In this document: positions 36,981 through 48,960 of the stretch, piece by piece
Layout: each line of letters starts with the position of its first letter
Numbering within the stretch: position 1 is the stretch's first letter
Position numbers and translations under genes: made by a program
Notes under the pieces: generated by a model
Databases searched by the model: none
Told to the model about the DNA's origin: nothing
Seen by the model: the letters and a program-made list of their open reading frames with translations, nothing else
Assembly (NCBI GenBank): GCA_026545225.1
Contig: CM048846.1
Span: 55,928,270 to 55,992,269, forward strand
DNA: 64,000 bases
Direction of reading: 5' to 3'
Source of the DNA: Cornus controversa
Taxonomy: Eukaryota; Streptophyta; Magnoliopsida; Cornales; Cornaceae

Positions 36981-38299
36981 TTGTTTGGAGTATCCGATAA
37001 CTCCACACCATGGTATGCAGATATTGTGAATTATTTAGTCACGAGAAAAGTGCCAAGAGACTGGACCAAGCGAGAACGTGATAGATTCTTCTCTAAAGTT
37101 CATCATTACTTTTGGGAGGATCCAGAGTTATTTAAATATTGTCTAGATCAGATTATTCGATGATGTGTCCCAGACCATGAGTTTCAAGATATTCTCAAAT
37201 TCTGCCACTCATTGGCATGTGGAGGCCACTTCAGTACAAGGAAGACAGCAGCAAAGGTACTTCAATGTGGATTCTTTTGGCCTTCTCTGTTTCATGATGC
37301 ATATGTTTTCTGTAAGACTTGTGATCGCTGTCAAAGATTGGGTTCAATGTCGAGGCGGGATATGATGCCAATGAGCCCCATTCTGGTGGTTGAGATTTTT
37401 GATGTTTGGGGAATTGATTTTATGGGACCCTTTCCACCTTCTTTTGGCTACGAATACATTCTGGTTGGTGTGGATTATGTTTCCAAATGGGTGGAGGCCA
37501 TTGCAACTCGAACCAATGATCACAAGGTGGTAATCAAGTTCATGCATGAAAATATTCTTAGTCGATTCAGAATTCCTCGAGCCTTGATCAGTGATGGTGG
37601 TTCTCACTTTTGTAATAAATTCTTGAGAGGTTTGCTTGCTAAATATTCAGTGACACATAAGGTGGCAACACCTTATCATCCTCAGACAAGTGGTCAAGTA
37701 GAGCTGTCCAATCGAGAAATTAAGCATGTTCTCGAAAAGACAGTGAGACCGGATAGAAGAGATTGGTCATTGCGACTGAGTGAGGCACTATGGGCGTATC
37801 GGACTGCTTACAAGACTCCTATCGGTATGTCACCATATCGGTTGGTGTATGGGAAAATATGTCATCTTCCAGTAGAGATCGAGCATAAGGCACTCTGGGC
37901 AATCCGAAAATTCAATTTTGATACAAAAAGAGCTGGGGAAGAGAGAAAGTTGCAATTGAATGAATTAGAAGAGTTTAGACATGATGCTTATGAAATTTCA
38001 CGATTTAAAAAGAGAGAACGAAGGCATTTCATGATCGACATATCTCACGGAAGTCATTCTCTCCGGGTGATAAAGTGTGGCTCTTCAATTCAAAGCTGCG
38101 GTTGTTTTCCGAAAAATTGCGTTCAAGGTGGGATGGACCATTCCAAGTGATTTCGATTTTTCCTCATGGTGCTGTGGAAATTCGAAACTTTCGAGATAAT
38201 ACTTTGATGAAAGTTAATGGGCAAAGGTTGAAACATTGTGTGGAAGGATGTGTGCCAAGAAGGGATGTAGAGTCCGTCGACTTGACGGATCCCATCTAA
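36981..38299 (+). pseudogene. Athila integrase, joined in frame to protease
   Basis: The frame from protease continues with a stop at 36969. It enters sequence normally found just before integrase (PWYADIVNYLVTRKVP, then WEDPELFKYCLDQIIR), with a TGA at 37161 where Arg is usual. The HHCC zinc site follows ([10 protein letters not shown], then CKTCDRCQ). The DDE core has Asp in [10 protein letters not shown], Asp in LISDGGSHF and Glu in [13 protein letters not shown] frameshift near 38030-38060 leads to 38075-38299, the C-terminal end ([14 protein letters not shown], then SRWDGPFQV). RT and RNase H are absent upstream. Confidence 0.93.
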
Positions 38300-39176
38300 T
38301 CCGACTTAATCCCTTTGGAGAGTTGATCGTCTCCTACGGACATTAAATTGTAGGTTTAGTATGTATTTCTATACTTTATTTGTTTTAGTTTTCTTTGATT
38401 TTAATTTTTAGTTTTAGTTTTCTTAAGTTTTCTCTCAATTTTAGTTGCGTTTTAATGTTTTTTCCTTTGAGTTTTTGATGTATAAGTTACTTCCGGAGGA
38501 TGCCAAGAGGTGTACCGAGGTATTTGGACTCAAGACGGGTGAAAAATCGTGCTCTCGGTTGACCTTGGGCGATGGAGACTCAAAATTTTCAAGTCTCGGT
38601 CGAACTTGGGTGATGAGGGTCAAACAGGCTTCCAGGAGGGGGATCGATCGCCCCTTAATATTTTTCAAGGACGACCACCACCAGCTGGGCGATCGATTGC
38701 CCATGGCTGGGGGGATCAATCACCCAAGCCAAAAACTTGGGCTGGCCGAGAATCCTCCTTATATATGGACACCCACTCCTCCTTTGTTGCTACCACTTGC
38801 ATCCTTGACCTCTTTGAACTCCAATTCAAGTCCTACTTAAACTGGAAAATTATTTTCTTCAATTGGTGAGTATTAAACAAGAATTCAACATTGATCATCA
38901 TCAACTTCAACATCAAATTGGATCAATTATCACTAGTTCTCAAAGGAAGCTCTCACTTTTTCAAGATCAACATCAAAGTAAGTGAAGTTTTTCCTTGGTG
39001 AATTTGTGCAATTCTTTGAGAGGGCTTTTGAAGACCAATTTTGGGGGATCAATTTGGTGCATTTACTTGTTCGATTTGGGTGGAAAAATTGCTGAAAAGA
39101 GGAGTTTGAAGGTTCCAATTTAATTGTGCACACCAAGTGTTCAATTTAATTCCTCAACCACACTTTTTATATTTCT
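38300..39176 (+). other. Non-coding spacer between integrase and env-position ORF
   Basis: It includes tttagttttcttaag-type T-rich DNA and a possible leader. Frames such as 38445-38840 lack family motifs, and their overlap with other frames suggests chance. Confidence 0.5.
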
Positions 39177-40190
39177 ATGGCACCCAAGAGAGCAAGTCAC
39201 CAAGGTGCTTCAAGTTCATGTAATCCTCGCCGAGCGAGGCATGATCCAACTACCGGTTCTTCACAATCTCGCCGAGAAGGTATTCAAGAGAGATGGCATC
39301 CAAGGGCTTTGAAGTTTGAAATTACGTTTGACATAGCCGAACTCTATGGTATGTTTCCCGAGACACGATGGGGGATTTCCGACATCCGTCGTCGTCGGTC
39401 AGCATTCATTTTTGTTCCACTTTCGTCTACTATCTACCCGAGGCTTGTCAAGTTTTTCAGCCCAAAAAGGAATGCAGCTTCCAAGTCTTCCATACCAAAT
39501 CACTTATGGTTTCTTGACGCTGTTCTACTCAAGAATGTATGTCCAATTGGACATAAAATAGAGAGACGTCAAGAGTTCCTCAGAGCTTTATATGCTATAC
39601 ATTTTGGGCATTGGCTGTCATTCCCACAGATTGTCTGGGGCCAGATGGAGAAGTTCTATTCCAAGGTTGTGTCCAAGGCACCAGACAGTGCAAGTGACTG
39701 GGAGTTTCCATTCCCAACTATTATTCATCAGTTGCTTGTTGCACATGGGTATGCAGTCCATGAGGACGAGCTTGCCTTTCCACGTGATCTTCATTATGGC
39801 ACGCATGACTGGAACCTGAGCAGATCTCATATGCACCAGAGAGTCATAACGGCACTAGGAGAAGTATCTCGGTTGGCCCAGGGAGGAGAACATATAGAGA
39901 TACCACCACCGGTGGAAGATCCAGAGGAGATGGAAGCAAAAGAAGAGGAGGTGCATGCACAGGCTGGTGGCCATGATTATCACTATTTAGAGGGGCAGAT
40001 TGCTGGGTTGACAGCCCAGTTTGATACCTTATAGACAGAGGTCTCCACATAGTTTGGAGCAATGATGACAAAGATGGCGGATCACTTTCGTGACACTCGC
40101 CAAGAGCAACTAGAGATGAGGAGGATGCTACGTGCACTGATGCGCCAAGCAAACTTGGATCCGGATGCTCAGTCACCACCACACCCTTGA
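39177..40190 (+). CDS. ORF in the env position of the Athila-like element, function unknown
   Basis: The ATG at 39177 opens 285 codons, and after two TAG stops (40032 and about 40050) the same frame ends at TGA 40188-40190, total about 337 codons. The N-terminus is Arg/Ser-rich and low-complexity. The middle is globular, with Trp-rich blocks resembling proteins often labelled putative plant transposon protein in Athila-type elements. The end is acidic (EEMEAKEEE) and then a likely coiled coil (GQIAGLTAQF, RQEQLEMRRMLRALMRQ). I see no signal peptide or membrane segment, so calling it an envelope protein is not supported; only its position is env-like. It is separated from integrase by about 880 bp without a gene. 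Confidence 0.6.
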
Positions 40191-41870
40191 CAGGAAGGTA
40201 ACCATCTTTTGTATTTTATTTTATTTTTAGTTTTTATTTTTCTTTTTAAATTTTCTTTTTATTTTTGTAGTTAGATTTTTATTTCTTAAAAAAAAAAAAC
40301 AAACAAACAAAAAATATATTTGAAAAATGAAAAAAAATATTTTATTTTTTTAGGATTTTTCTCTTTCATATGTATTTTCACCCATACTATTTCACTTGAT
40401 CTTTGGGGTATAGTGGTTTGTTTTGACAGGTTGAAACATTCAAGTTTGGGGGTGTGCTTTCATTGCCTTCATGCTATTGCTTTGCTATCTTTTCTCACCA
40501 CTACTCCGGATTTCTGGTAACATCGTTCTTTCCCTTCTCTTTGCTTCGATTGGATGTACATTGTGGAGAATGTACAGTTTAAGTTTGGGGGTGAGGCAAT
40601 GCCTATTTTTGTGATCAATACAATATGGGGGGAAATTTGTGTGAAATTATTTTTGTATTAGGATTTTATTTTATTTTATTTTCTTAGTTTGTTTATTATT
40701 TTCTTTTGTTTTATTTTTAGATAGAATGTTTTGACATTATTCAAAGGTTTAATACCTTATGTAGGTGCATAACTTGCAATTTTTGAGTATGTTTTAAATT
40801 TTTGAAAACCGTGGTTTAAATTATGTGGTTTTACTCATGGTTTGCAATAACATGTTTGAAGTGATTAATTTTAGTTTCCTTACATGCACAAACACACTAG
40901 CATAATTTTGTGAGGTATATACTTATGCTCTGAGTTATTGAGTTACATATGCTTGATATTAATTAGTATCTCTTGAGAATGAGTACCGATAATGTGTTTT
41001 ATTTGACTTCAATGAAAAAGAAAAGAAGAAAAAAAAAGAAAAAAAAGTGATGAATAAGCAAATCAATTTGATCCTTTTCATGAGTAACCGGGCCTCTATG
41101 CCTCAGGAAGCACGGAGTGTTCGCGTTAAAAGTGAAAGGGTAAGAAAAGATGAGCGTTGGTTGTCTTGATTTGTAGCCTGATTGATTCAAGTAATTAGGT
41201 CTTCGGGGTATCTTAAAGCCTAGTGCCCTAAAGCCATCTGGTTTGGGAGCCACTAACTGAAAGCTTGCTACATGGATCTTTCAGAAGGCTTAATAAATCA
41301 AGACATTGCACAACCAAGGAAACAATGAAAAAAAAAAAGAATGAGAAAAGAAAAAAAGTCATTTATTCATGTTGGGAAGTATGAGTTCAATAAGGGGAGC
41401 TAGTGAGTTGAAGGGGTATGTGCCTTAATATATTCAGAGCTTGGTTGTGCTACATGAGATGACTGCTAGTTCACTTTACACGAGGAAACTAGAGTTGATT
41501 ATTTTGAGATATGTTGATGTGAATTATGTGTGGAGACCATTGCTTTGAATTATAGAATTTGAAAGTTTGAAACTATTCTTGAATGCAAGTTTGTAACTAT
41601 ATATTGTAATCTTCTTCTTAAATTAATGTTGAAACAGAATTTTGAATGTTTGTGGGTAACATTTCTGGAAACCCTCACGAGACTATACTCGTCCACTAGG
41701 GGGAACCTAGGAGTTTAAAGGCTTGTTGCATATGCTATATGCAATCGTTTCTCCCACGAAAGTGGAGTCGGGTAGTTTAGTTAGTATTTGTTAGTTTCTT
41801 TGTTTTAGTTTTGTTTTATTCTATTGCTAAGGGACTAGCAATATGTAAGCAATATGTATGTTTCTTTGTT
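40191..41870 (+). other. Athila 3' region with repeated PPT-like blocks
   Basis: No gene is recognised. It holds AAGTTTGGGGGTG at 40443 and 40580, poly-A and T-rich tracts, and blocks shared with 51805-52450 and 56750-57437 (ccctaaagccatctggtttg, gagctagagtt). The end at 41841-41870 is altered relative to the fragment at 52430-52470: the true PPT and LTR start are replaced by caatatgtatgtttctttg. Confidence 0.7.
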
Positions 41871-43353
41871 CTACCCTCTTAACTTATGTATTTTATTCTC
41901 TTAGTGATAGATTATTTTGTTATTTTACTTCGTTTTAGTGTTTTCTGTATTTTCAGGGCCTTAATGATTATTTCAGTTAAAACCATGCTTTTGGGCTTTT
42001 AAAGAAGACATCCAAGATGGGTAGATGAAGCCTACTTCAAAGGGAATCATTCAACCATTTATTTCAACTCAATTCAGCCCAAGAAAGAGGTCCAAGAGAA
42101 TTACAGCTGCTTAAGAAGGTTTCGGGCCTGAAGCCCAAATTTGCGTTTAATACAATCTTAATCCCATTTTGGAAAATGGACTATAAGTCTTATTTACGAA
42201 CCTCAAATTGACATAATTTTCGCGTGAGGTTGAATGAAATTTGATTCTTCACACTTTTGTATTTCACAAAAATTCCATAAATCGGACTTTTAGTGGGTCA
42301 AAAGTTGGGCTGAAGTCAGCAGAAAAAACCCACCTGATTAGTGCTGCGGGAAACCCTAATTTATTCCTAATTGGATTAGGACTTTGGTGTATTCCTAAGA
42401 GGCTGAGTTTAGGAGGAAGAGAAAAAAGAAGAGAAAAGGAGCTTACAGAGATTGGAGAGTCTGAGAGGGCTGAGAAGAGAACAGAAACATATTTGCAGAG
42501 CCATTGGAGAACGAAGTCATACGCATAATTCATGAAGATGATGCCTTCTTCCTCAACAGTTGAAGCTTATTCTTCTACCATGAGCGGCTAGTTCATCCAC
42601 TAGGGTTTTGATGTAGCCCTAACAAAGTATCAATGGTTTGATTGTTTTAATTATTGGGGACCTTTATATACATGCATAGATTGTGTAATTCAGAGGATTC
42701 TTATTATAGAATTGAGCAATAAAAGTCTTATAAATTCAATCTCAATGATTTCTTATCTTGTCTTAGATATTTAGTTATTGTTATTGAACTCGATCTCTCT
42801 TATTTTCTGTGATCATGAGAGCAATTATTACACAATGGTAATCACTGAATATATTGTTAAGAGCTTTGATGGATTATGCCTAGAGAAGATGAACCATAGT
42901 GCACCCTAGATTAGAGTAGTTAGGCAGATGGCCCATACCAATCGAAGATAGTCTATAGCTTAGCCTTAATCATATGTTATCTTTTTGACGGATGAAGGTA
43001 AGCTTGTAGCCACTGACACCACTTATGCATGATGTAATTCCCCTATAGTTGATTCAATTGACCATTGATTGTGGAGTTAGTAGTGAAGTCAAACACCCTA
43101 AATTTCTCTCATATCATCTTCACTTTTTATCTACTTTGATTTATTTTATTTTATCTTTTTAATTAGTTTAAAAATCAGAATTCTTTTCTTATAAATTTAA
43201 TTAGAATTAATTCCATATTCCAACTCGTCAGACCATAATCCCTAAGGTACGATACCCCTTTCGATAGCCTTATTCTGCAAGGAATTTGTTTTATTGCGAA
43301 GTGTGGAAAATTTTAATTGATATACTTTTTGAGTCACACTCACACACGAATCA
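41871..43353 (+). repeat. 3' LTR of the Athila-like element, 5' end altered
   Basis: It matches the 5' LTR from ctaccctcttaac onward and ends ACACGAATCA at 43353, followed by the TSD. The expected first ~28 bp (TGATCGGCGTTGAATG...) are missing. Confidence 0.9.
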
Positions 43354-43358
43354 ACACG

Positions 43359-45222
43359 TCCACTACGTCCACCTCTCCCCTTCACGGTAAGAAATTATCC
43401 TCACTTCAAACACCATATGTCAGGATCCTCATCCACTATAAACCCATCCTTCTCTTAACATCATATCCACACCACTGAGGTCAAGGCACATAAGGAGTGC
43501 ACTTGTCAAAACAAATCATCTAGTCCTGTCCATTTTTGTGGACTACATTCCATTGGCATTTAATGCCAAGATTAGGGTTTTACATGCCCTTAACTTCACA
43601 ATCTCATTCCTCGACGAATAAATCTCACTTGCTCGTCTATTAATCTTAACGGACGTTTTCGACTGCTCGGGTATTTACCCATTCCTTTCCAGCATCTCAC
43701 TTGACACCCCAAGATCCTGACTGCTTCGTCTAGGACCCCACAATTCCTTCCATGCATCACTATTGCATTAATCAACATCTAAGCATTTCGATGCATCGCC
43801 AATGCATCGTCAAAGTCATCACATGTCCGCTGACTCCAAGAATTAGGTCAATTCTGAGTCCTCATCGTTGTGCAATGATTACAACGCAAATCTAAATCAC
43901 CAAACTTTTGGTTTGGAAAAACTACAAGGTACACCATACTTTTCTCCACAATTCTAGACTTATACTTTCAAAGTCTATCACTACATGTCTATTTCAACCT
44001 CACAGTCCACTCGGTTTCAAACCTCTACCCAGGTTTACCAATTCTCAAAACCAGAATTTCTATATGACTATATGTCATTACTAACCATGTGACACAAAAT
44101 GCAACACTAAAATGCAATGCTTAGTCACATGAATCATATATACCACATAGCATATAACACACAACATGCTAATCAAATAAACACATCCCATGCATGATAT
44201 GACATATGATGCATCGACACAAATCAAAACCCTAGCCCTCGGGCTAAAACTAGGAAAATACCCCTGACCATACACGGTCCTGGTACTTCCTCTGCCTGAG
44301 CAAGTGTGAAACACGGCCCAGTCCCCCTAGTATACACACACATACTAGAACACAAAATCTAGAGTGGTTCAAACCAACCTACTCTCATCCTCTGTACCCA
44401 TTAGTAAACACCTACCAATCTATCCACATCTGTAGTTGAAGGTAGTATCCTTGACTATCTACACCAATCACTTTCAGTGACATATCCCTACTATTGGGAA
44501 TTCTTTTATCCATCGTCATCCGGACGAAACAACTCAACATCTACAAGAGCCGGCGTATTGTAAGAGAAACACTAATCCAAGAAAAATGTCTGACCAGACC
44601 ACTTTTCCCAGTTAGCCCAACTCTGGCAACATGCCTTCCTTGTATCCCATCTCAATCTCAATTGCCAACCTCGGTAAAACACTTACCAATGACACATCAT
44701 AAGTCCCTAAGTATCTCTAAGGACTTAAACACTCACAATATCCCTTGCGATATCTCTTCGTTACTCACTAATGAGACTTAATCACCAAATTAAAGGTCTA
44801 AACTCAACCAATTCTGGGAGTTATTACCAATCGAAACTAGTTTCACACACCAACACTTTGATCTTTCATTAGGATTGCTCAAACCGAGCAAATCATTCCA
44901 CTACCGTCCATAGGTAATCAAACCTATCATTTAGACAACTATCAACCATTATCTATCTCCAAATCAACACATGATTTAACCATCTGTCCTTAGGTATTCG
45001 AACCTACGACTTTGATACCCTAGGTTTTCAAACCTAATGCTTTAACAGCAATCAAGAGTTCCTCAAATCCTCAACCCTTACCCGTCGCCCCTAGGTATTC
45101 CAACCTAGTGCTCTGATAGCATTCTGGTATTAGGTACACAATCCAACCTTCTCAACCATACACATGTTATGTCCATCACCCACCGTCCCTAGGTATTCTA
45201 ACCTAGAGCTCTGATACCATCC
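43359..45222. other. LARD interior, right part (leader side): non-coding
   Basis: No coding family is recognised on either strand. Near the PBS (44900-45222) short units repeat with a small inverted core ctaggta...aacctag and a PBS-like end; see the findings. Confidence 0.65.
45208..45219 (-). other. Primer binding site of the LARD-like element
   Basis: Minus strand TGGTATCAGAGC lies three bases inside the right LTR and matches initiator tRNA-Met. It fixes the right LTR as the 5' LTR. Confidence 0.93.
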
Positions 45223-48200
45223 TGTCATGCCCCGACTCCCGAGGCTCGGAAACTAAGGTGTGACCGTGAGATCACCCTCACGACATAACCATCACCTGAT
45301 CATACAACCTCAATTTCCAACTATTTTTATGAAAATTGGGCATGACCCATTCTAAAAAAATCAGATCTTGGCATGTTATACCTACTTAAAATACATATGG
45401 ACACTTCTGGGCACGTGTCCCCCCAGCATTTCTACAACATGCATAACATAATTAAAAATATACATGTCCCAGTCCTTGAATGTCCGTATTATATACATAC
45501 ATCACATGAATAAATACAATTGAAGGACTGAATCAACATAATCGCTCCATACATTTACCCCAAATGTAATACATCTATCTATCCATTATTCTAGACATGC
45601 ATCAGATTCTAAGAAAGCTAGACACTACCTCTGCAACCAGTGCTATCAGTCCCCTAACTAACTCCATACTCAGCAATACTTGCAAAACCTGGGAGGGGGT
45701 GAGCTCAAAGGTCTAACAAGGTATGTAAAATCATACTATCACCGCTGCAGCAGGTATATCCTCACATATTCTCAAAAATATAAATGCACTTAAATATATC
45801 ACAATATTTAAGACAATGCTCCTCTTAGCATGCATGAACCAACAATGTATATGGCTACTCTAGCACATATGAACATACAAAATCCACTACACATGATTTT
45901 AGAAATCATTTTCCACATTCTTGAAAGCAATAAACATTTCATACCAATATGTTTATAGAACATATATGTTAACACATTTACATAACGATGTAAATCAACT
46001 ACCACATCTCCTACTCGTCAAGTAGCACATCTCAAATGCAATATAGATGCATTTCAACAGAAAATATGCTTAACAGATAAACGCATAAGCATAAAGGTAT
46101 TTTCACCTTCCACGGTCATAATCCGATACGTAATACAAACATCAAGGCTTGCATATACTCTCACTCTCGGTCCTCATTCGATACCCCACATGATTGGCCC
46201 GCTCCGAGGATCATGTGACCTAGGACAAATCCGATAACCTGGACCACTCCGAAGGGTCATTCTACCCTGGCAATGTATTGGATTGCCATTGTGTGAGGGG
46301 ACAGCTCCGAGGCTCACATTCGTTGGACATACTCTGAATTCCAGGCATTAAGCCTGAGCATGGCGGGTCCACTCCGAGGGCCATACTTGTTGGACACACT
46401 CCGATGGCAATATATTGGTTTGCCAAATTGTGAGGGGGCAACTCCGAAACTCACTAATGTTGGACACACTCCGATTCTAGTCATAAAGCCTTCGTATGGC
46501 GGGTCCACTCAGAGGGCCATACGCAGTGGATAGTTATACCACTTCTCGTGACATGGTTGGACCACTCCGAAGTCCCGTGCACCTCTTTTTGCGTTAACTT
46601 TCCCGCAACCTCCCATATATGCAATGTGGATGCATACGTAATCCAACATTTTATTTTATGCTATCCCAATGCACCAACTAGTATATAAGTACATAGCATG
46701 CATTTCTCTCTACATGAACCCACATATAACCACGTATGTGTCATTTCCCTCCCACATATGCAAGATGGATGCATATATATATAACATAATACTTTCATGC
46801 TTCAACCCATGCTTATGAATACTAAAAAGAAATATTTAGCATGCTTCTCACCATATTCCAACACATATAGCACATACATGTTCAAAACCCTCATAATGCC
46901 TCACATATGCAAAACACTCCAACTTTAGCACATTTTTATCATGCTATAACCAATGCATACTTTTAATATAAATATAAAGCTAGCATGCATCCCGTATCCA
47001 CACTACCACATATAAACACATATATGTCACATCCTGCATTTAGTCACATATGCATATATACTAGCATAAACATGATCATGCTTCCACTCAAGACATGCAC
47101 TTACTACAAGTAACTAACATTCTTTCCATTCACAACATATATAACCACATACATATTCCATCACCATATGTGTATTAAGAACATATAGAACACCTAGCAT
47201 ATCATAATCATGCTTTTTACATGATTTCAATCAATACCATACATGCATATCACGATGCAAATAAGCGATTTAATTTAACATGTCATCGCTCCCCAAACCC
47301 ACACATATATATACATACCCACATATATATATCCTCACATCCCACGTATACGCAATATACACCTGTGCACACATATATATAAGCACATATATATAGATAT
47401 ACACATACCACATATGATCAAATTAAGACATATGTAAATTACTCAACATAAGTAAAATATACGTAGGAGATAGAGGTAAGAATCAACTTGCCTTAGGTCC
47501 AGCTTTCGCTAAGTTTGCGCCGGTAAAGCGGCCTATCTCCATGCTCGATCCGGTCCTGTGTTGAAGTCCACACGAACAATTCAGTGGACCACTTCGTTTC
47601 CTTTTTAATTTCCATGCTTGGCCCAATTCATGTTGTGGCCCATCCTCATCATAACCCAATTCCAAGTTCAAGCCCAAACCTCTCAATCCATGATGTCTAA
47701 ACCCACATCATCAACTGTGAAGGTCCAAACAGCCTCATACAACCGTCCAAACCCACTACCAAAAACACCTCCACAATGGAGTCAAACCACCACCAAAGGC
47801 CAACTGAAGCCAAACACCAACCGCAACCCCCATGGAAAACCCACGTGAAGTCACCTATTTCCACCATCTTCCTCGTCTGTCCACCGCCGGAACACTCTAC
47901 AGGTGACCACCACAAACAGGCCCACAAACCCCGGCCAAGCAAACCCCAGCCAAACCCAGCTTCAACAGCCGAGAACTACCACTGTTGGCACCATGAGCTC
48001 ACCAACCGAACCCAAAACCCACTCTCTCTTTAGATGTGAGCCACCACTAGCCACATAAAACTCACTTTCGGCCACCACACAGCCACTCCCGGCACCAACT
48101 CCATCGAAAACAACCAAGGAGAAACCCACCTAGAACAACCCAAAAACTGGACTAAGCATAGCCCCGTCCAAAGCCCCTGTAAATCAACCCACTGCCGACC

Positions 48201-48784
48201 ACCCTCGCTGCCGGAGCGCTACCGGAGCGCCGTCGCCCAAGTGAAGCCCCACCGAGAGCAAGACCCCTTCGCGAACGGCCCAGCCAAACCGAGCCACCCC
48301 GCGTCACCGGTAACGCCACCTCAACGTCTTCGGCCACTGCGAACAGCCGGCAGCCACCGCCGACGCTGGGATCGGCGGCTCCTCCTTCCCCCGGTTTCTC
48401 TCTCGATCTCATGATCTCTCCCTCTCTCTTCTCGATTTTCTCTCTCTCCCTGATTTCTCTTTTTCTCCTTTTTCTTTTCTTTTCTTTTCTTCTTTTTCTC
48501 TTCTCCAGCCGAGACCACTTTTGGTCTCTCCTCTTCTTCTTTTTCTTTCGGTCCACACCTTTTTTGTCCACCACTCACAGCCATATATATATAATGCATA
48601 ATATATATATATATATATATATATTTATACCACATGGGCATCCTATTATGTATACACATATGTATATACATCACCACATACTCTTGCCCCTCCACATGCA
48701 CAAAATTATGAATGTGCACCACTATTTCTTCATAATTGCATAAAGCCCCCCTATATATTTATAATTAAATATAATTATCGGCAC

Positions 48785-48822
<38 letters not shown>

Positions 48823-48960
48823 TATATATATATACATATACACACCTTCCACTTGTATAGCAATCTCTATACCCACACCTTTTCGAATTTAATTTATTCA
48901 AAAAAAATAAATTCGGTCAAAATTCACCCGGAATCGGTCAAAATTATTTCGGTCCTTACA
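45223..48960 (-). repeat. 5' LTR of the LARD-like element
   Basis: 3738 bp, TGTCATGCCCCGACTCC to GGTCCTTACA, then TSD CTGGG. It lacks the TRIM and has longer TA arrays (48600-48625 and 48787-48833). The frames in its C-rich block change between LTR copies and are not conserved as proteins. Confidence 0.92.

Larger units (their letters stand above)
32855..43353 (+). mobile_element. Athila-like Ty3/gypsy element lacking RT and RNase H
   Basis: LTRs at 32855-34370 and about 41871-43353, TSD ACACG at 32850-32854 and 43354-43358, and the PBS for tRNA-Asp identify an Athila-lineage element. In order it has gag, protease, integrase and an ORF in the env position, then a long 3' region. RT and RNase H are missing at about 36971, although the frame continues across the junction. 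It lies inside the LARD interior. Confidence 0.93.
27679..48960 (-). mobile_element. LARD-like non-autonomous LTR element (LTRs ~3.7 kb), hosting nested elements
   Basis: Two long LTRs at 27679-31889 and 45223-48960 start TGTCA(C/T)GCCCCGACTCC and end GGTCCTTACA. TSD CTGGG is perfect at 27674-27678 and 48961-48965. The PBS sits next to the right LTR and the PPT next to the left, so the element runs on the minus strand. With the Athila-like insertion removed, the interior is about 2.8 kb (31890-32854 and 43359-45222), in which I find no gag or pol. Very long LTRs around a non-coding interior match the LARD class. PPT and LTR ends equal those of the coding chromovirus at 57438-63039, its likely helper. 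Confidence 0.88.

Noticed and set aside
32855..43353. Infectious retrovirus with an envelope gene
   Set aside because: The env-position ORF shows no signal peptide or membrane segment, and RT/RNase H are missing; it is a defective plant Athila-like element.
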